From Caenorhabditis remanei (lineage: Eukaryota > Nematoda > Chromadorea > Rhabditida > Rhabditidae): 64,000 nucleotides of DNA. The DNA lies in NCBI RefSeq assembly GCF_010183535.1, contig NC_071329.1, forward strand, positions 2,108,001-2,172,000, given 5' to 3'. The position numbers and the translations under genes are program-made. Shown piece by piece: positions 40,461 through 51,433 of the stretch (positions within the stretch are counted from its first letter, which is position 1; every line of letters starts with the position of its first letter). Below the pieces are notes generated by a model that did no database searches, had not been told where the DNA came from, and saw only the letters and a program-made list of their open reading frames with translations.

Positions 40461-41849
40461 ATTTTCAGAATTTCAGAAATTCTTGGCAATGTAGAAATGA
40501 CGTATGATAATTATTTGTTCGATTCTTCTGGGTTTTTTTTGTTTTTCTGAAAATGAAAAATGAAAAGTTGATAAGATCAAAGATGAGAGGAAAACGTGAA
40601 AAGGACACACGGCGGGAAATTTAAATATTTCTATTCTCTCCTTGTGATCATCAGAAAACAATGAAAAGTGTACAATGATCGGAAAAGGAAAGACGAATTT
40701 CTTGTTTTGATTGTTGTAATTATGACAAGGTGATAATAAATAATTAGTCATAGGAATGATAGGCACGTGGCATGACAACAGAAGATTCTAGAAAAGTAAA
40801 CTTCAGGAAAGAGGGCTGGGGACTAGTTTTGGTCACTCGGGATTTTTAGGCCAGCAAAGTTGAGAGTGTGGAACAGATTTTTGGTGGCCTAGAAAAAACT
40901 AGACCATAGTTGTTAAATGATAATTTAGGCTACCACAAATGTTAAAAAAATGAAGTTGTTCGATTATCTTATAAGTTCGGTGGCCTAGCTTTACATAGCT
41001 TGGAAAAATAGGCCACACCTGGAATAGAAGAAATTATCATTTTTACGTGGCCAAGGAAAAGTTAGACCCCGTAGGAATCCGTCAAATGACAATTAGCCTA
41101 AGTATAGCCTAAAAATGCATTGACGCGGACTAATTTTCTCTCCGTGGCCTAGAAATCGCTTTTTGGGGGGAACTTAGGCCCAAAAGTCATGGCCTGACTT
41201 TCATACGTTAAAAACCTAGTCCTCAGAACTTGGGTCACCCAAAACGTAGCGGACAAAAAAATTTTAGAACAAAAATTTTTAAAAAAACCATTTTTATTCC
41301 TCAAAAACCGTCTTCCCTCAAAAAAAATAAAATCGTACAAACAAAAAGATGTCCTCCCAATCTGCCGTCGACAACACACGACACTGACTTACTGATAGGG
41401 AAGGAAACACTCGACCTATAAAAATCGGCGAGTGGGCGTGGCCTATATCGCCATGCTGTCTTCCGGAGAGACAGGTGGGGCTCCGCCCACTTTTATCAAA
41501 GAACAAAAAAAAATTGGTGATAAGAGGTGGAGTGGACTTTGAACGGGTGCTCTGTTAGGCTTTTGACAATTTTGAGAGACCTAAAAATTAAAAAAAAAGT
41601 TTTTTGAAAAAACTTCAGACACATGTTTGCCAAAGGCAAATGTATATTAATAGAACATAAACAGGTAAATATTATGAATTGGAATCAGACAGGAACCGAT
41701 GAAAAAGTTGTCTTGGGGTCATATGTTTGGTTCAAAAAAACACAACCTTCAAAAAGTGATTGGTGTAATCAGAGATCTAATTGATAAGACAATGGGGATT
41801 ACTGTAGAAAAGATGGAAGAGGAAATAATTAGGCTTTTAGGTAGATCTG

Positions 41850-42325
41850 TGTTTAAATATTTAATTAAACATTTGGTGACTGGAATGGACGCTAGAAAAT
41901 ACTGAGTACAGATTCAGAATCCTTTGGACTTCAATTTTCTAATAATGAAAGATTTTTTTCTAAAACATGTTTGTAACATACTTCCAAACATAAAATTTGC
42001 GTTTCGAAAGTCTGGCGCGCTTTTGGCGCGTTTGAAAAACGTAAGATAGCTTAGAGCACGCTATTTAAATATTTAATGTGTTTAAATATTTAATTAAACA
42101 TTTGGTGGCTGGAATGGACACTGGTTCATCTCGGTTTATTTTGACACTAGAAAATACTGAGTACAGACTCAGAATCCTCAGGAATTCAAATTTTCAAGAA
42201 TACTTTTTTTTTCTAAAACATGTTTGTAACATACTAAAATTAAACTTCCATCCATAAAAATTGCATTTTAGCATGAAAAACAATTTTTTGAGAGTCTGGC
42301 GCGCCTTTGACGCGTTTGATAAAAC
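41850..42325. repeat. Direct duplication of a ~230-bp unit
   Basis: GTTTAAATATTTAATTAAAC then CATTTGGTGGCTGGAATGGA and GTCTGGCGCGC occur in the same order at 41,852-42,030 and 42,078-42,310, with the second copy carrying a short extra segment. Confidence 0.55.
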
Positions 42326-43159
42326 GTAAGATAGGGAAACAATTTTTATAATTTTTTGGTGGTTTTTAGCATATTTTCATGGTTTTTCATTAAAAAATAC
42401 GAGTTTCACAGAAAAAAATGTGAAACCCCAATTTAAAGGTTTGAAGTGCTCTGAAACGTGTTAAAACTCTGGAACGGCTCTGGGACGGTTTAGAACCAGA
42501 ATAATTCGGAACTAAGAAATTTCTAAACCGGGTCATTTTAAAACCAGGACACTTGGAAACCTCAAAATAAGAGAAAATATAATGAAAAATCTATAATAGT
42601 TTGTTCCAAAAAGTGTCAAAACGTAAAATTTCAGTAATTGAGACTCTGGGACGTTTTAGGACTTCAGAATCAGGACAATTCAAAACTAAGAAATTTCAAA
42701 ACCAAAATATCTTATAGGAGAGATATCTTAAGAATGTCCGGTTCTATAAAAATCTAGTTTCCCATTCGCTAGACACTATCATTTTCCAAAAAATGAACAA
42801 TACATAAGAATCGCCTTACTGGAACTTTCTACGACTACCTCATTATCTAAAAAAACATCACGATTCGTAGTACAATAAGTCACATGGAAAAGTGATTGAC
42901 ATGGATCAAATTTAATCAATACCTACGTTTGACTGACAGCAAAAAGAAAAGAATATAAACAACAAAACGTGCGTGTGTTTGTAGACTCTCTTCCCGAATT
43001 GTTGTTATCTCAGTGAAATCAGTGATAAATGGTCCCCACCGCCGATAATAGGGGAGGGTGATAAGGTGATCAGAGTTCAGAAGGTGAAGAAATGAACGAA
43101 CAGTTGTTCAGGATTCGGAGAGGGGAGAGAGAGATAGAGGAGGATTGAAGGGAAAATGA

Positions 43160-43890
43160 AATAAAGAGACGGTGGACATCCGGATAGACCGACGCGCAGA
43201 CAGACATCCTTCTTGGAGTATATCATGCTGGGAAGCGTTTTCTGGGCAACCGGACACACAGACAGACAGGCACACAGACTAATCTTTAGAAAGTGTATAA
43301 AAACTTTAAAAATTTACATAAATGACAGTTTTTTCGCGAAAATCGGAAACGTTTGAAATTGTACTCTTCTTATATTGACGACATGGCGAATTCGTAGAAA
43401 ACTATTTAGTTGTGGACATCCAGAATCCCGGATATACAGACAGACAGTAATTTTTAAAAACTACTGAAAAATTTGAGTTATGGCGGAAAAAAATTTTGAG
43501 TAAAAAAATTCCCTGGAATTAAAAACTTTTAAAAAAAAATTAAATTTGAAAAATGTCAATTTATGGCTAGAATGTAAGTTTTGAACCATGAAGGTGGACA
43601 TCCGGATAAAACGACACACAGACAGATCAGACTTTCGAAACCCCAAAAACGATACACAGACAGAAGATATCAGCTTGAAAAAAATGTTTGCCAACTCGAA
43701 TTTACTGATATTATTTGAGGTTTTTTGCAGCAAAGCTATCGTTTTTTCCCAAAAATAACCCTTTTTAGAGGCTTTTTACAGTAAAATTAGGTCAAAATCG
43801 TCTTTTGAAAAACGCCATTTCAAAAACCGCATTTCGCTCAGCTCTGATAAAGAGCTGGACATCCGGACAAACAGACACACAGAAATTTGG
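43160..43890. repeat. GGACATCCGG / CAGACAGACA minisatellite block
   Basis: GTGGACATCCGGATAGAC, CAACCGGACACACAGACAG and similar units at 43,170, 43,248, 43,415, 43,594 and 43,857. Confidence 0.55.
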
Positions 43891-45412
43891 TGGTTTTCGA
43901 CCAATTTCAACTAAAAAACTGGAATTTTCCACAAAAAAAAACGGCCAAACCCCTATAATTTTCCCTAAAAATCACTAAATCTCAATGAAATTTAAGGAAT
44001 TTGCATAAAATTGAAAAAAAATGTTGACTCTTAATAAGACTCCAGGCAACTGAATTTGAATTCAACTATTTCCTTATTTGTCTTATGATTATTCCCCAAA
44101 AGAGATAAGATAAAAGTCTATAGTCCAAATAACACGTATTCTTCGTACCCCCTCCCCCTCTTCTCGATTTTCCATAATTCCACGTTTTCGGTACATTGTA
44201 CCTTATTTTATTGTCCTCTAGCCCCAACTGTACACAACCAAACAATTTTAATAATATTGATTAAAAAAAAGTGTGATGCGGAGTGCAAAAGAACCCCGAG
44301 AGAACGAGCAAACACTCAGGAAAATTGTTTTAAAACTATTTGAAAAAAGCGATATGAAGAAGAGGCCGGGTGCGCGTGTACCGCCGTCCGATTGATGGGG
44401 GTGACTGATAGGAGAAAAGAAAAATGATAAGGGGAAAAGAGAAATGTGTTGTAATGTCAAAGAGAAAAAGAAGAAAAAACGAGAAAAAGAAAAGAATCTT
44501 TTAACAGGGGGAACATGAGATAGAAGCCACGTGGGGGTAGCGAGGAGAGAAAGCATTCCAATGACGTTGGGAGTACAGAGACGGGGAGGATATAGTTTCT
44601 TTATGGATTCAGAAAGATTCTGGAAGGATTTTGATGTGAAGAGAGCGTGGGACGACTAAAAATGGGGATTCTGAACGAAGATTGTCCAATATTGGATGCC
44701 ACACCATAGAGAGGGGAAACCACTTGGGGTCTGGGGGTGTCTGTGAAGGGGCACGGGGGTACACGGTAAGGCGTACTGTAGCTTATCAAAGAGGTTTCGG
44801 GCATAAAAGTTGTCAACTACAAAAAAGGATCTCTAGGTTTGACCTACATAGTGAATACTAATTTGAAACAATTGACACAGTGCCGTACTCTTGAAATCGC
44901 ACTTTTTTAAATTTGTTGGTTTTTAGAAAATATGTCTAATTTGAAAAATAGCTACTGTGTTGGGAATGGTTCAAATTATCTGAATTTTTACTGTATTATA
45001 AACCAATTCTGAAACTCTATTTTTGTTGTTGACAACTTTTTGTACAAGGCCGTCCTTTGAGAGATACGGTAGCTAGGCCGGGTGCATCTCCCCAGGGACC
45101 GCCGGCACAAAAAAGTGATCAACTACAAAAATGAAAATCTAAATTTGATCTACACAGAAACTGTTAGTTTCAAATGAACATACTATTTTAACCTTGTTAG
45201 AAGCCCTGAAAATTTGACGGTTTTCAAAAAAAATGTTTTCGAATATTTTTGTTTTTCAGTAAATAGGGTGCTGTGACGTTAGGAGTGATTCAATTAGTTT
45301 GAATTTTTAATATGCTATAGATTTAGATCTCCATTTTGTAGTTGACCACTTTTCTGTACGAGTCCTGACTAGAGAGTTATGCACTAAAACTCAATTTTTT
45401 CTGAAAGTTCCA

Positions 45413-45824
45413 TGCTTACTAGAGAAGGTCCTCGACTCGGTCTGGAGTTATGGTACGTGATCTATATCATTGAAAAACTGAGAAAACGCTGATTCCAAAT
45501 ATATATTCAGTTTTTGTCCTCGAGTCCTGGTATTCGAGAAAAATGAGGTCAAAGTTAGAAAAAAAAAGATACACTCCATATACACTCCACAAGGTATTGC
45601 CTTTTTAACACGCGAAAAATGTTTTGAAATTTTTTTGCGATTTTCGCGTGTTAAAAAAGCAATAATTTGTCATTTTTTCTAACTTTGACCTTGTTTTTCT
45701 CGAATACCAGGTCTCGGGGGCAAAAACTGAATATATATTTGGAATCAGCGTTTTCTCAGCTTTCCAATGATATAGGTCACGTACCATAACTCCAGACCGA
45801 GTCGAGGGCCTTCCCTAGTTAGCA
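45413..45824. mobile_element. Full-length CTAGGGAAGG-type MITE
   Basis: Terminal inverted repeats of >120 bp: CTCGACTCGGTCTGGAGTTA near each end, then TGATTCCAAATATATATTCA on both sides, then TCGAGAAAAATGAGGTCAAA-like inner pairs. 412 bp, no ORF. Related partial copies at 10,078-10,374, 50,785-50,926 and 58,911-59,296. Confidence 0.7.
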
Positions 45825-46734
45825 CCAAGTTGTTTCCTTTTCTTTCATTTCACTACGTCATCAGTTCTTTTCTTCTCATCTTTCCAACTTTTTGTCCAAT
45901 TTTCTCTTCAATTCTCCTTTAAAAGTCATCTGATTTTTCATTCTGTGTCCATTCCATTTCATTTTCTATTTGTCAAACAAATTAGTCGTCTTTGTACATA
46001 ACAGAAAAGATAAGAATATGGTTGGGGACACTTGGACACTCTGTATAGATAAGATAGCCGGACATACGGACATATAGACAAAAAGTGTCCAATTTCTTTC
46101 AAAAATGCACTCAAAATGCCCTCAAAACACCCATTTTTCTGTCGAAAACAACAATTGGTCCTTTTGATTGATAACCGGGGTTGGCAGACAACTTTTAAAA
46201 GTGTTCAATACTCCCTCTTCGATATCGAACGATTCACTTTAAAAAAAGAAAAATGAGGTGAGGGAGGAAGAGGGAAGTAATAGATGAGACGGACTGGGCA
46301 GCTGTTAAGTGGGGATTGGACTTTGAGACAGAAGCTTAACAGGAGCACAGGTTGAGGAGTAAGAAAATAGAAATCACATCATAGGGATGGTGATGTGTTT
46401 TTTGAGAAGCAGAAGACTAATATGGCTTTATAGGTGTAATAAGGTACAGTACTGGCCATAAAGAATGCGACACTTGCATCACATATAGATAGAGACCGCA
46501 ACATTTTTTTCAAACTCAATTTTCCATTAAAATTTTCATCCTGACCTTTTCTTCAGGTAAATGGAAGTACATTCCCAAATTTTTTTCTGAAAATATTCAC
46601 TCTCTCCGAAGTTACAGGACCTTTTAGTCAGCCATGGTTTCTACTGAATTTCTCTTGGGGAATTCTTTTGTTTTCCTGACCACGCAAAAAATATTTTCTG
46701 TTTTCACGTTCAATCCGTCGAATTTTTGTAAAAT

Positions 46735-46806
46735 TTGGGAAAGTTCGAACCAGAAACCGTTTGATTAAAAACCCAGCGTCTTATCCACTGAACTAAATGA
46801 GTACAA
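46735..46806 (-). other. tRNA-like sequence (degenerate)
   Basis: Minus strand: TAGTTCAGTGGATAAGACGC (A box) and TCTGGTTCGAACTTT (B box). D- and T-arm motifs are good, but the acceptor stem does not close. Lies inside a TACAGTACTGG-ended stretch. Confidence 0.4.
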
Positions 46807-48648
46807 ATGTGACGCTGATAATAGGAAAATATATTTTTGACGTGATTTTTAAAAATTGAAGAGAATTTTTTGAAGGATTTTCAGCTTATTTCGAGATAAA
46901 ACATCAAATATCTAAAGTTCTACAATACGGATTTTTTAATTTCAAAGTGGATCTAGATCGAAATTTTGCGTAGATTCTGATTCCGTCGAAAAACGAAGCG
47001 AGTCTGACTTGCATTAACCTGAACTGTCGATAAAACTACTTTTCTTTTTGAGCCTGTTGTCTTCCGACACCGAAAAAACCACATTTTACGAATCAACGGC
47101 TTTCAAAATTTTGGCCCCAGGTACCTGAAGAGATTTCCGAAAACAATATGTCAGAAAATAGATCGGTTATCACTGTAAATTTTTGAAGTGATGCCTCGAA
47201 GTTCAGCTGGCTCCCAAAAAAATTCGACAACACGAAAATTTAATTTTCTTTCAAAACCTATTAGAGTATGTCAAGAACTACTAGAAACAGTAAAAAAACA
47301 ATGCGAGTCTGACCTAGAACAACCTAAACGTGACATTTTACTGAAAAAAGCAAAATGTTTTTTCAGTTTTCTGAGAAAAATAAACATTTGGGTGAAACGA
47401 AAGTGTGTTCATCGGATTCTACGTACTCGATTACATAGGGGTCAAAAGTTTTCATTCTGTTTTAGCGTTCTGGGCTCTCAGGGCAGACCGCCAAACATTT
47501 CAATACCCTCCTCATGACGCCCCAAGAGAAGAAAATGAAAAACTCCGCCCACGTTCATTGCGGTCCCTACATATAGAGCTTCATTTTTGTAGTTGACAAC
47601 TTTTTTGTACGGGCACATCCTAAGAACTTATCAATCGTCAAAGAAATTGCTCGCAATTGTTGCCCTTTTTCAGTGCTAAACAGAGAAATTTTTGAGCTGG
47701 TTACATAGACTGCCTGTAACTTTTTAGGATGTGCCCGTACAAAAAAGTTGTCAACTACAAAAATGAAGCTCTACTTGTGGTCTATACACTCCATAAACAA
47801 TCAATATTGTGAGACTATCAGGGAGGCCGTGTCACTCTCACAAAGTTGACTATTTTCAACTAACTAGGGAAGGATCCCGATTCAAGATGGAGTTACAGGT
47901 CGAGATATATATCAGTAGAACCGAAATTTTGCGCTGATTTTAAATCTGTATTCCAATTTTGCTAAACGATCTCGAAAAAAAAGTTATTCGCGTTTTTGTG
48001 GCTTCTCAGTGTAAAAATGAGCATTTTTAAGACTCCCAAAATTAACGTTTTTCTTATTTTTTTCAAATTTTACTTTTCTAAATTCATGAGCTCAAAAACT
48101 CAAAATACTGGATTCTAGACGCTGAATATTCTATCTAAAATATTGAATCTTGACATCAAGAAGTGTCATTTATTGACCCGTTATGTCAATTTTTGTAGTA
48201 CTTATTCATCTAGCCTAGAGCTCCACTTTTGTAGTTGACAAATCTTTTGTACAAGACGCTTCTGGCAAGTTACTGCATTTAACTAAAACCTGCTGTACAC
48301 CGTAACTGACAATTTTTCATTGAAATGTTAGAAAAAATGCAATAATAGTTTTTTTTTGCTTAGTCAAACATCTATCACACTTTTAAAGGTCACACAAACT
48401 TATCTTCAAAAAAAAACTTCCTAATTTCCAGTTTTTTTTGTCAAGTCGACGATTTTTGACTTTAAAACAAAAAAAAATCGGTGTCCTTGTCTATATAGAT
48501 AACTTTTCTCCTTTTTTATATTTGTGATTTTAATACGGCTAACCAGTTAGTGTAGGGTACTGTAGTTCACATGAACCTACAGATAGCTAGTCTGTGTATT
48601 CCACGTGGACAAGGGTACTGAGACGAATCAGAATAATAAGAAATACAC

Positions 48649-48654
48649 TTTATT
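48649..48654 (-). terminator. Candidate polyadenylation signal of TMBIM gene
   Basis: AATAAA on the minus strand 47 nt downstream of the stop. Confidence 0.45.
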
Positions 48655-48700
48655 TTCTTTTCTTCTTTGACCCAGTATAGTACCAACATTCAATATTCGT

Positions 48701-50537
48701 TCAATTTCTTCCAACAACTCCCAAAATATGGAAGAACATTGTCAAAATGTCGACGAACACATGAGTGGCGGCGAAGATGTACTCCTCCGGCGAGATTTCC
48801 ACACGACGACCGCCCATAATAAGCTGAAAATAGGTTATGAGAAAGTACGGTAGAGCGCACATTACCTGAATATCAATAGCCAAGTAGAACATGCAGAGCA
48901 GTGCGCCAAGTGCCGAGTAGACAATATGCAGGAAGTACCAATGGAAAATCAATACAAAAATACATGTCATCAGACCGAATAGGAGGAGACAGATGCCAAG
49001 GATGTACGCGATACCGAGGCACCTGTAACAAGATTCGAGTAGAGTGAGCAAACGCGCTCCAGTGAAATTTTTTAAACTCACGACGTCAAATCCTTCTTGG
49101 TTGTCGCCGCGAACAAAATAATCGACGCACTGCAACCGGTGGTGATCAGCAACGCGATCATCACGGATTCCACCGAATAGGACGCCGTGATGAACATTGT
49201 CATGACGGCGGCGGAGAGGGTCTGCAAAAAACTCGCAGCAGTGAGAAATCGACGCAGGTACGTGGTACACTTACAAAAAACGTGAGAATGATCAAATTGC
49301 ACGGAAAGCAACGGCGGACTCCTTGACAACACATGAGCGTGATGTAGAAGATGAAGAAGACGGCCCTGGAATTCAGAATTTCAGAAAAAGTTTGTGATCT
49401 ACACAAATCCACTTACATTGCCACGTAGACACCCCACCAGTACTCGCGGCACCAGTCCTTGAACTTTTTGTTGAAGATGGGGACGGAGGAGAAGCCGGCG
49501 GTGACGGCGAACTGCAAAAAACAAATTTGGTGGCCGAGTTTTCGCAAATCTTCGGCCATGGAAAATTTTGGGTAGATTTACGCCGTAAATCCACACCGAA
49601 ATCAACATTTTGGCACAGAACTGCGTTGTGGCCGAGTTTTCGCAAATCTTCGGTCACCAATCGAAAACCGATTTTAGTGTCGATTTACGCCGTAAATCCA
49701 CACAAACATTGTTAATTTTACACAAAATTGTGTCATGGCCGAGTTTTTGCAAAAATTCGGCCACCGATCGAAAACTGATTTTAGTGTCGGTTTACGCCGT
49801 AAATCAACACGAAAATTATTAATTTTACACAAAATTGTGTCATGGACAAGTTTTTGCTTTTTTTCAGCCACCACTCGAAAACTGATTTTAGTTTGGATTT
49901 ACGCCGTAAATCTACACCAATTTCACACAGAACAGTGTCGTGGCCGAGTTTATGCAATTCCTAGGCTATCACTCAAAAACTGATTTTAGTGTCGATTTAC
50001 GCCGTAAATCAACACCAAAATTGATATTTTGGCACAGAACAGTGTCGTGGCCGAGTTTATGCAATTCCTAGGCCACCACTCAAAAACTGATTTCAGTGTC
50101 GATTTGCGCCGTAAATCTTTACCGAAATTGTTAATTTTACACAGAATTTCTTCGTGGCCGAGTTTTTGCAAAAACTCGGTCCCACGGAAATCTACACTAA
50201 TGGCCTAGTTCCTGCAATTCCTAGGCCACCAACTCACCATCAATGTAACCAGTGCAAACACACGTCTCACGAATCCGGCACGAATACTTCGGTCACTAAA
50301 TTATCGATTTTTAATTAGGGGGTCCTAAAAATTTAATGACTTACTCAAAAGTGAGCCGTCGTGGCGTCCTTGCCACAGACACAGACCGCGGTGGTGGCGC
50401 GTCGTCCTCCTCCTCATCGCCACCGTTTTCGAGCTGAAAATTATTGATTTTTTTAATTTAAAAATTTCCGTGAAAAAACTCACATCAGCTTCATCGGATC
50501 CGGCGGGCCAACGTGTCGGTTTATTCAAGTATTCCAT
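48701..50537 (-). CDS. TMBIM/Lifeguard family (Bax inhibitor-1 superfamily) membrane protein, complete, 8 exons
   Basis: Members sit in ER/Golgi or related membranes, leak or regulate Ca2+ and modulate cell death. Exons 50484-50537, 50345-50433, 50238-50295, 49417-49511, 49275-49365, 49082-49221, 48866-49022, 48701-48823; all GT/AG, phases consistent, 268 aa. Order: acidic, Pro-containing cytosolic N-tail (1-47), DDRSIRAGFVRRVFALVTL (48-66, family hallmark and first helix), then six more hydrophobic segments. CPWNI-like CFPCNLIILTFF, TTKKDLTSCLG, HIVYSALGALLCMFYLAIDIQ and ISPEEYIFAATHVFVDIL match the family. Asp226 and Asp253 are the conserved di-aspartyl pair. Usual length (vertebrate members 240-370 aa). 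Intron 3 (49,512-50,237) contains a ~107-bp tandem repeat; the other introns are 43-60 bp. Which C. elegans paralog it equals is not decided. Confidence 0.93.
49520..50215. repeat. ~107-bp tandem repeat with GATTTACGCCGTAAATC palindrome
   Basis: The palindromic word GATTTACGCCGTAAATC (or a one-base variant) occurs six times near 49,575, 49,682, 49,790, 49,898, 49,994 and 50,100, alternating with TGGCCGAGTTTTTGCAA. Fills intron 3 of the TMBIM gene almost completely. Confidence 0.75.
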
Positions 50538-51433
50538 GTGTGTCTTGTTATGTCAACAAGAAAACAGCAACAACAAAATGATTGCAAGTTTGGAATCGGT
50601 TTATGCTAATAAGGAAATGAGGGAAATTGGGGGAATGAGATTACCCGGGTAGTGGAGGAAAGGTGGGAGGTCAAGGGGGTCGCGCGGGAGTTCAAATTTC
50701 GATTTTTGAAAATAGAATTTTTAAATGGATACCACCTGCGCCACGCTGCCGATGTTTTTAACACGTTAACTTGTTGGGGGTCCAAACTTTGACCCCGTTT
50801 TTCTCGAATACCATGCCTCGAGGGCAAAAACTGAATATATATTTGGAATCAGCGTTCTCTCAGCTTTCCAATAATATAAGTCACGACCCATAACTCCACG
50901 GTCACCTGGAGGCCTTCCCTAGTGAGTGTTTCCCCTAATCAGAACCGCCCGAAATAGAACTGGCTGGATTTCCTGTTTTTTTTTCTTCAAGTATATTTTC
51001 AAGTACAAGTTTGAAATCTTTCCAAATTACTGCCAGGTATTAAGGACAACTTGATTAGCAGATCCCAGTCGCCGTCGATTGTGAGAAAAACTGTCTCAAA
51101 GTTTCATCCATGTGGTTAAGCCCTGTAAATGCAAGAAAATGGCTTAAAAACTGGGGTGAAGAAGGTTTTTCAGTAATTTGGAACGATTCCAAACTTGCGA
51201 CTCCTTGAGGTTCCTTGTTAGTGTGCTGTAGCAGATATGGGGTCGTGTGAACCTACGGATGGCTAGACCGGGATGAGACCGACTCCCGGATAACGAATTT
51301 TCACATCCATGCAACTCTGGTGTCAGTAGAATCTCAATCCCATCTCAGTCTCATCTCAGTTTCGCATTTGCCAGAAGTGAATAAAAGAACATATTCTATA
51401 ATAAACTAATTTATCAAAATTAACAAAACACAA
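50538..51433. other. Intergenic region with truncated MITE
   Basis: 50,538-50,700 is the likely TMBIM promoter side. 50,785-50,926 is the right part of a CTAGGGAAGG-type MITE (TGAATATATATTTGGAATCA, CTCCACGGTCACCTGGAGGC). The remainder to 51,433 shows nothing recognisable and includes the 3' flank of the acetyltransferase-like gene. Confidence 0.5.

Larger units (their letters stand above)
40461..48648. other. Repeat-rich intergenic region
   Basis: No supportable gene. 40,461-40,800 is the likely glycerol kinase promoter. Then GGCCTAG repeats (40,810-41,240), a duplicated ~230-bp unit (41,850-42,325), GGGACGTTTTAGAACC-type repeats (42,430-42,700), GGACATCCGG-type blocks (43,160-43,890; 46,020-46,085), GTAGTTGACAAC repeats (44,800-45,370; 47,575-47,775; 48,210-48,260), a full MITE (45,413-45,824), and a lone TACAGTACTGGCCATAAAG end (46,444). 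44,000-44,790 and 46,090-46,440 show nothing recognisable. Confidence 0.45.

Noticed and set aside
47188..47517. 109-codon plus-strand frame
   Set aside because: Composition is like surrounding AT-rich repeat DNA; no recognisable motif or conserved splice context.
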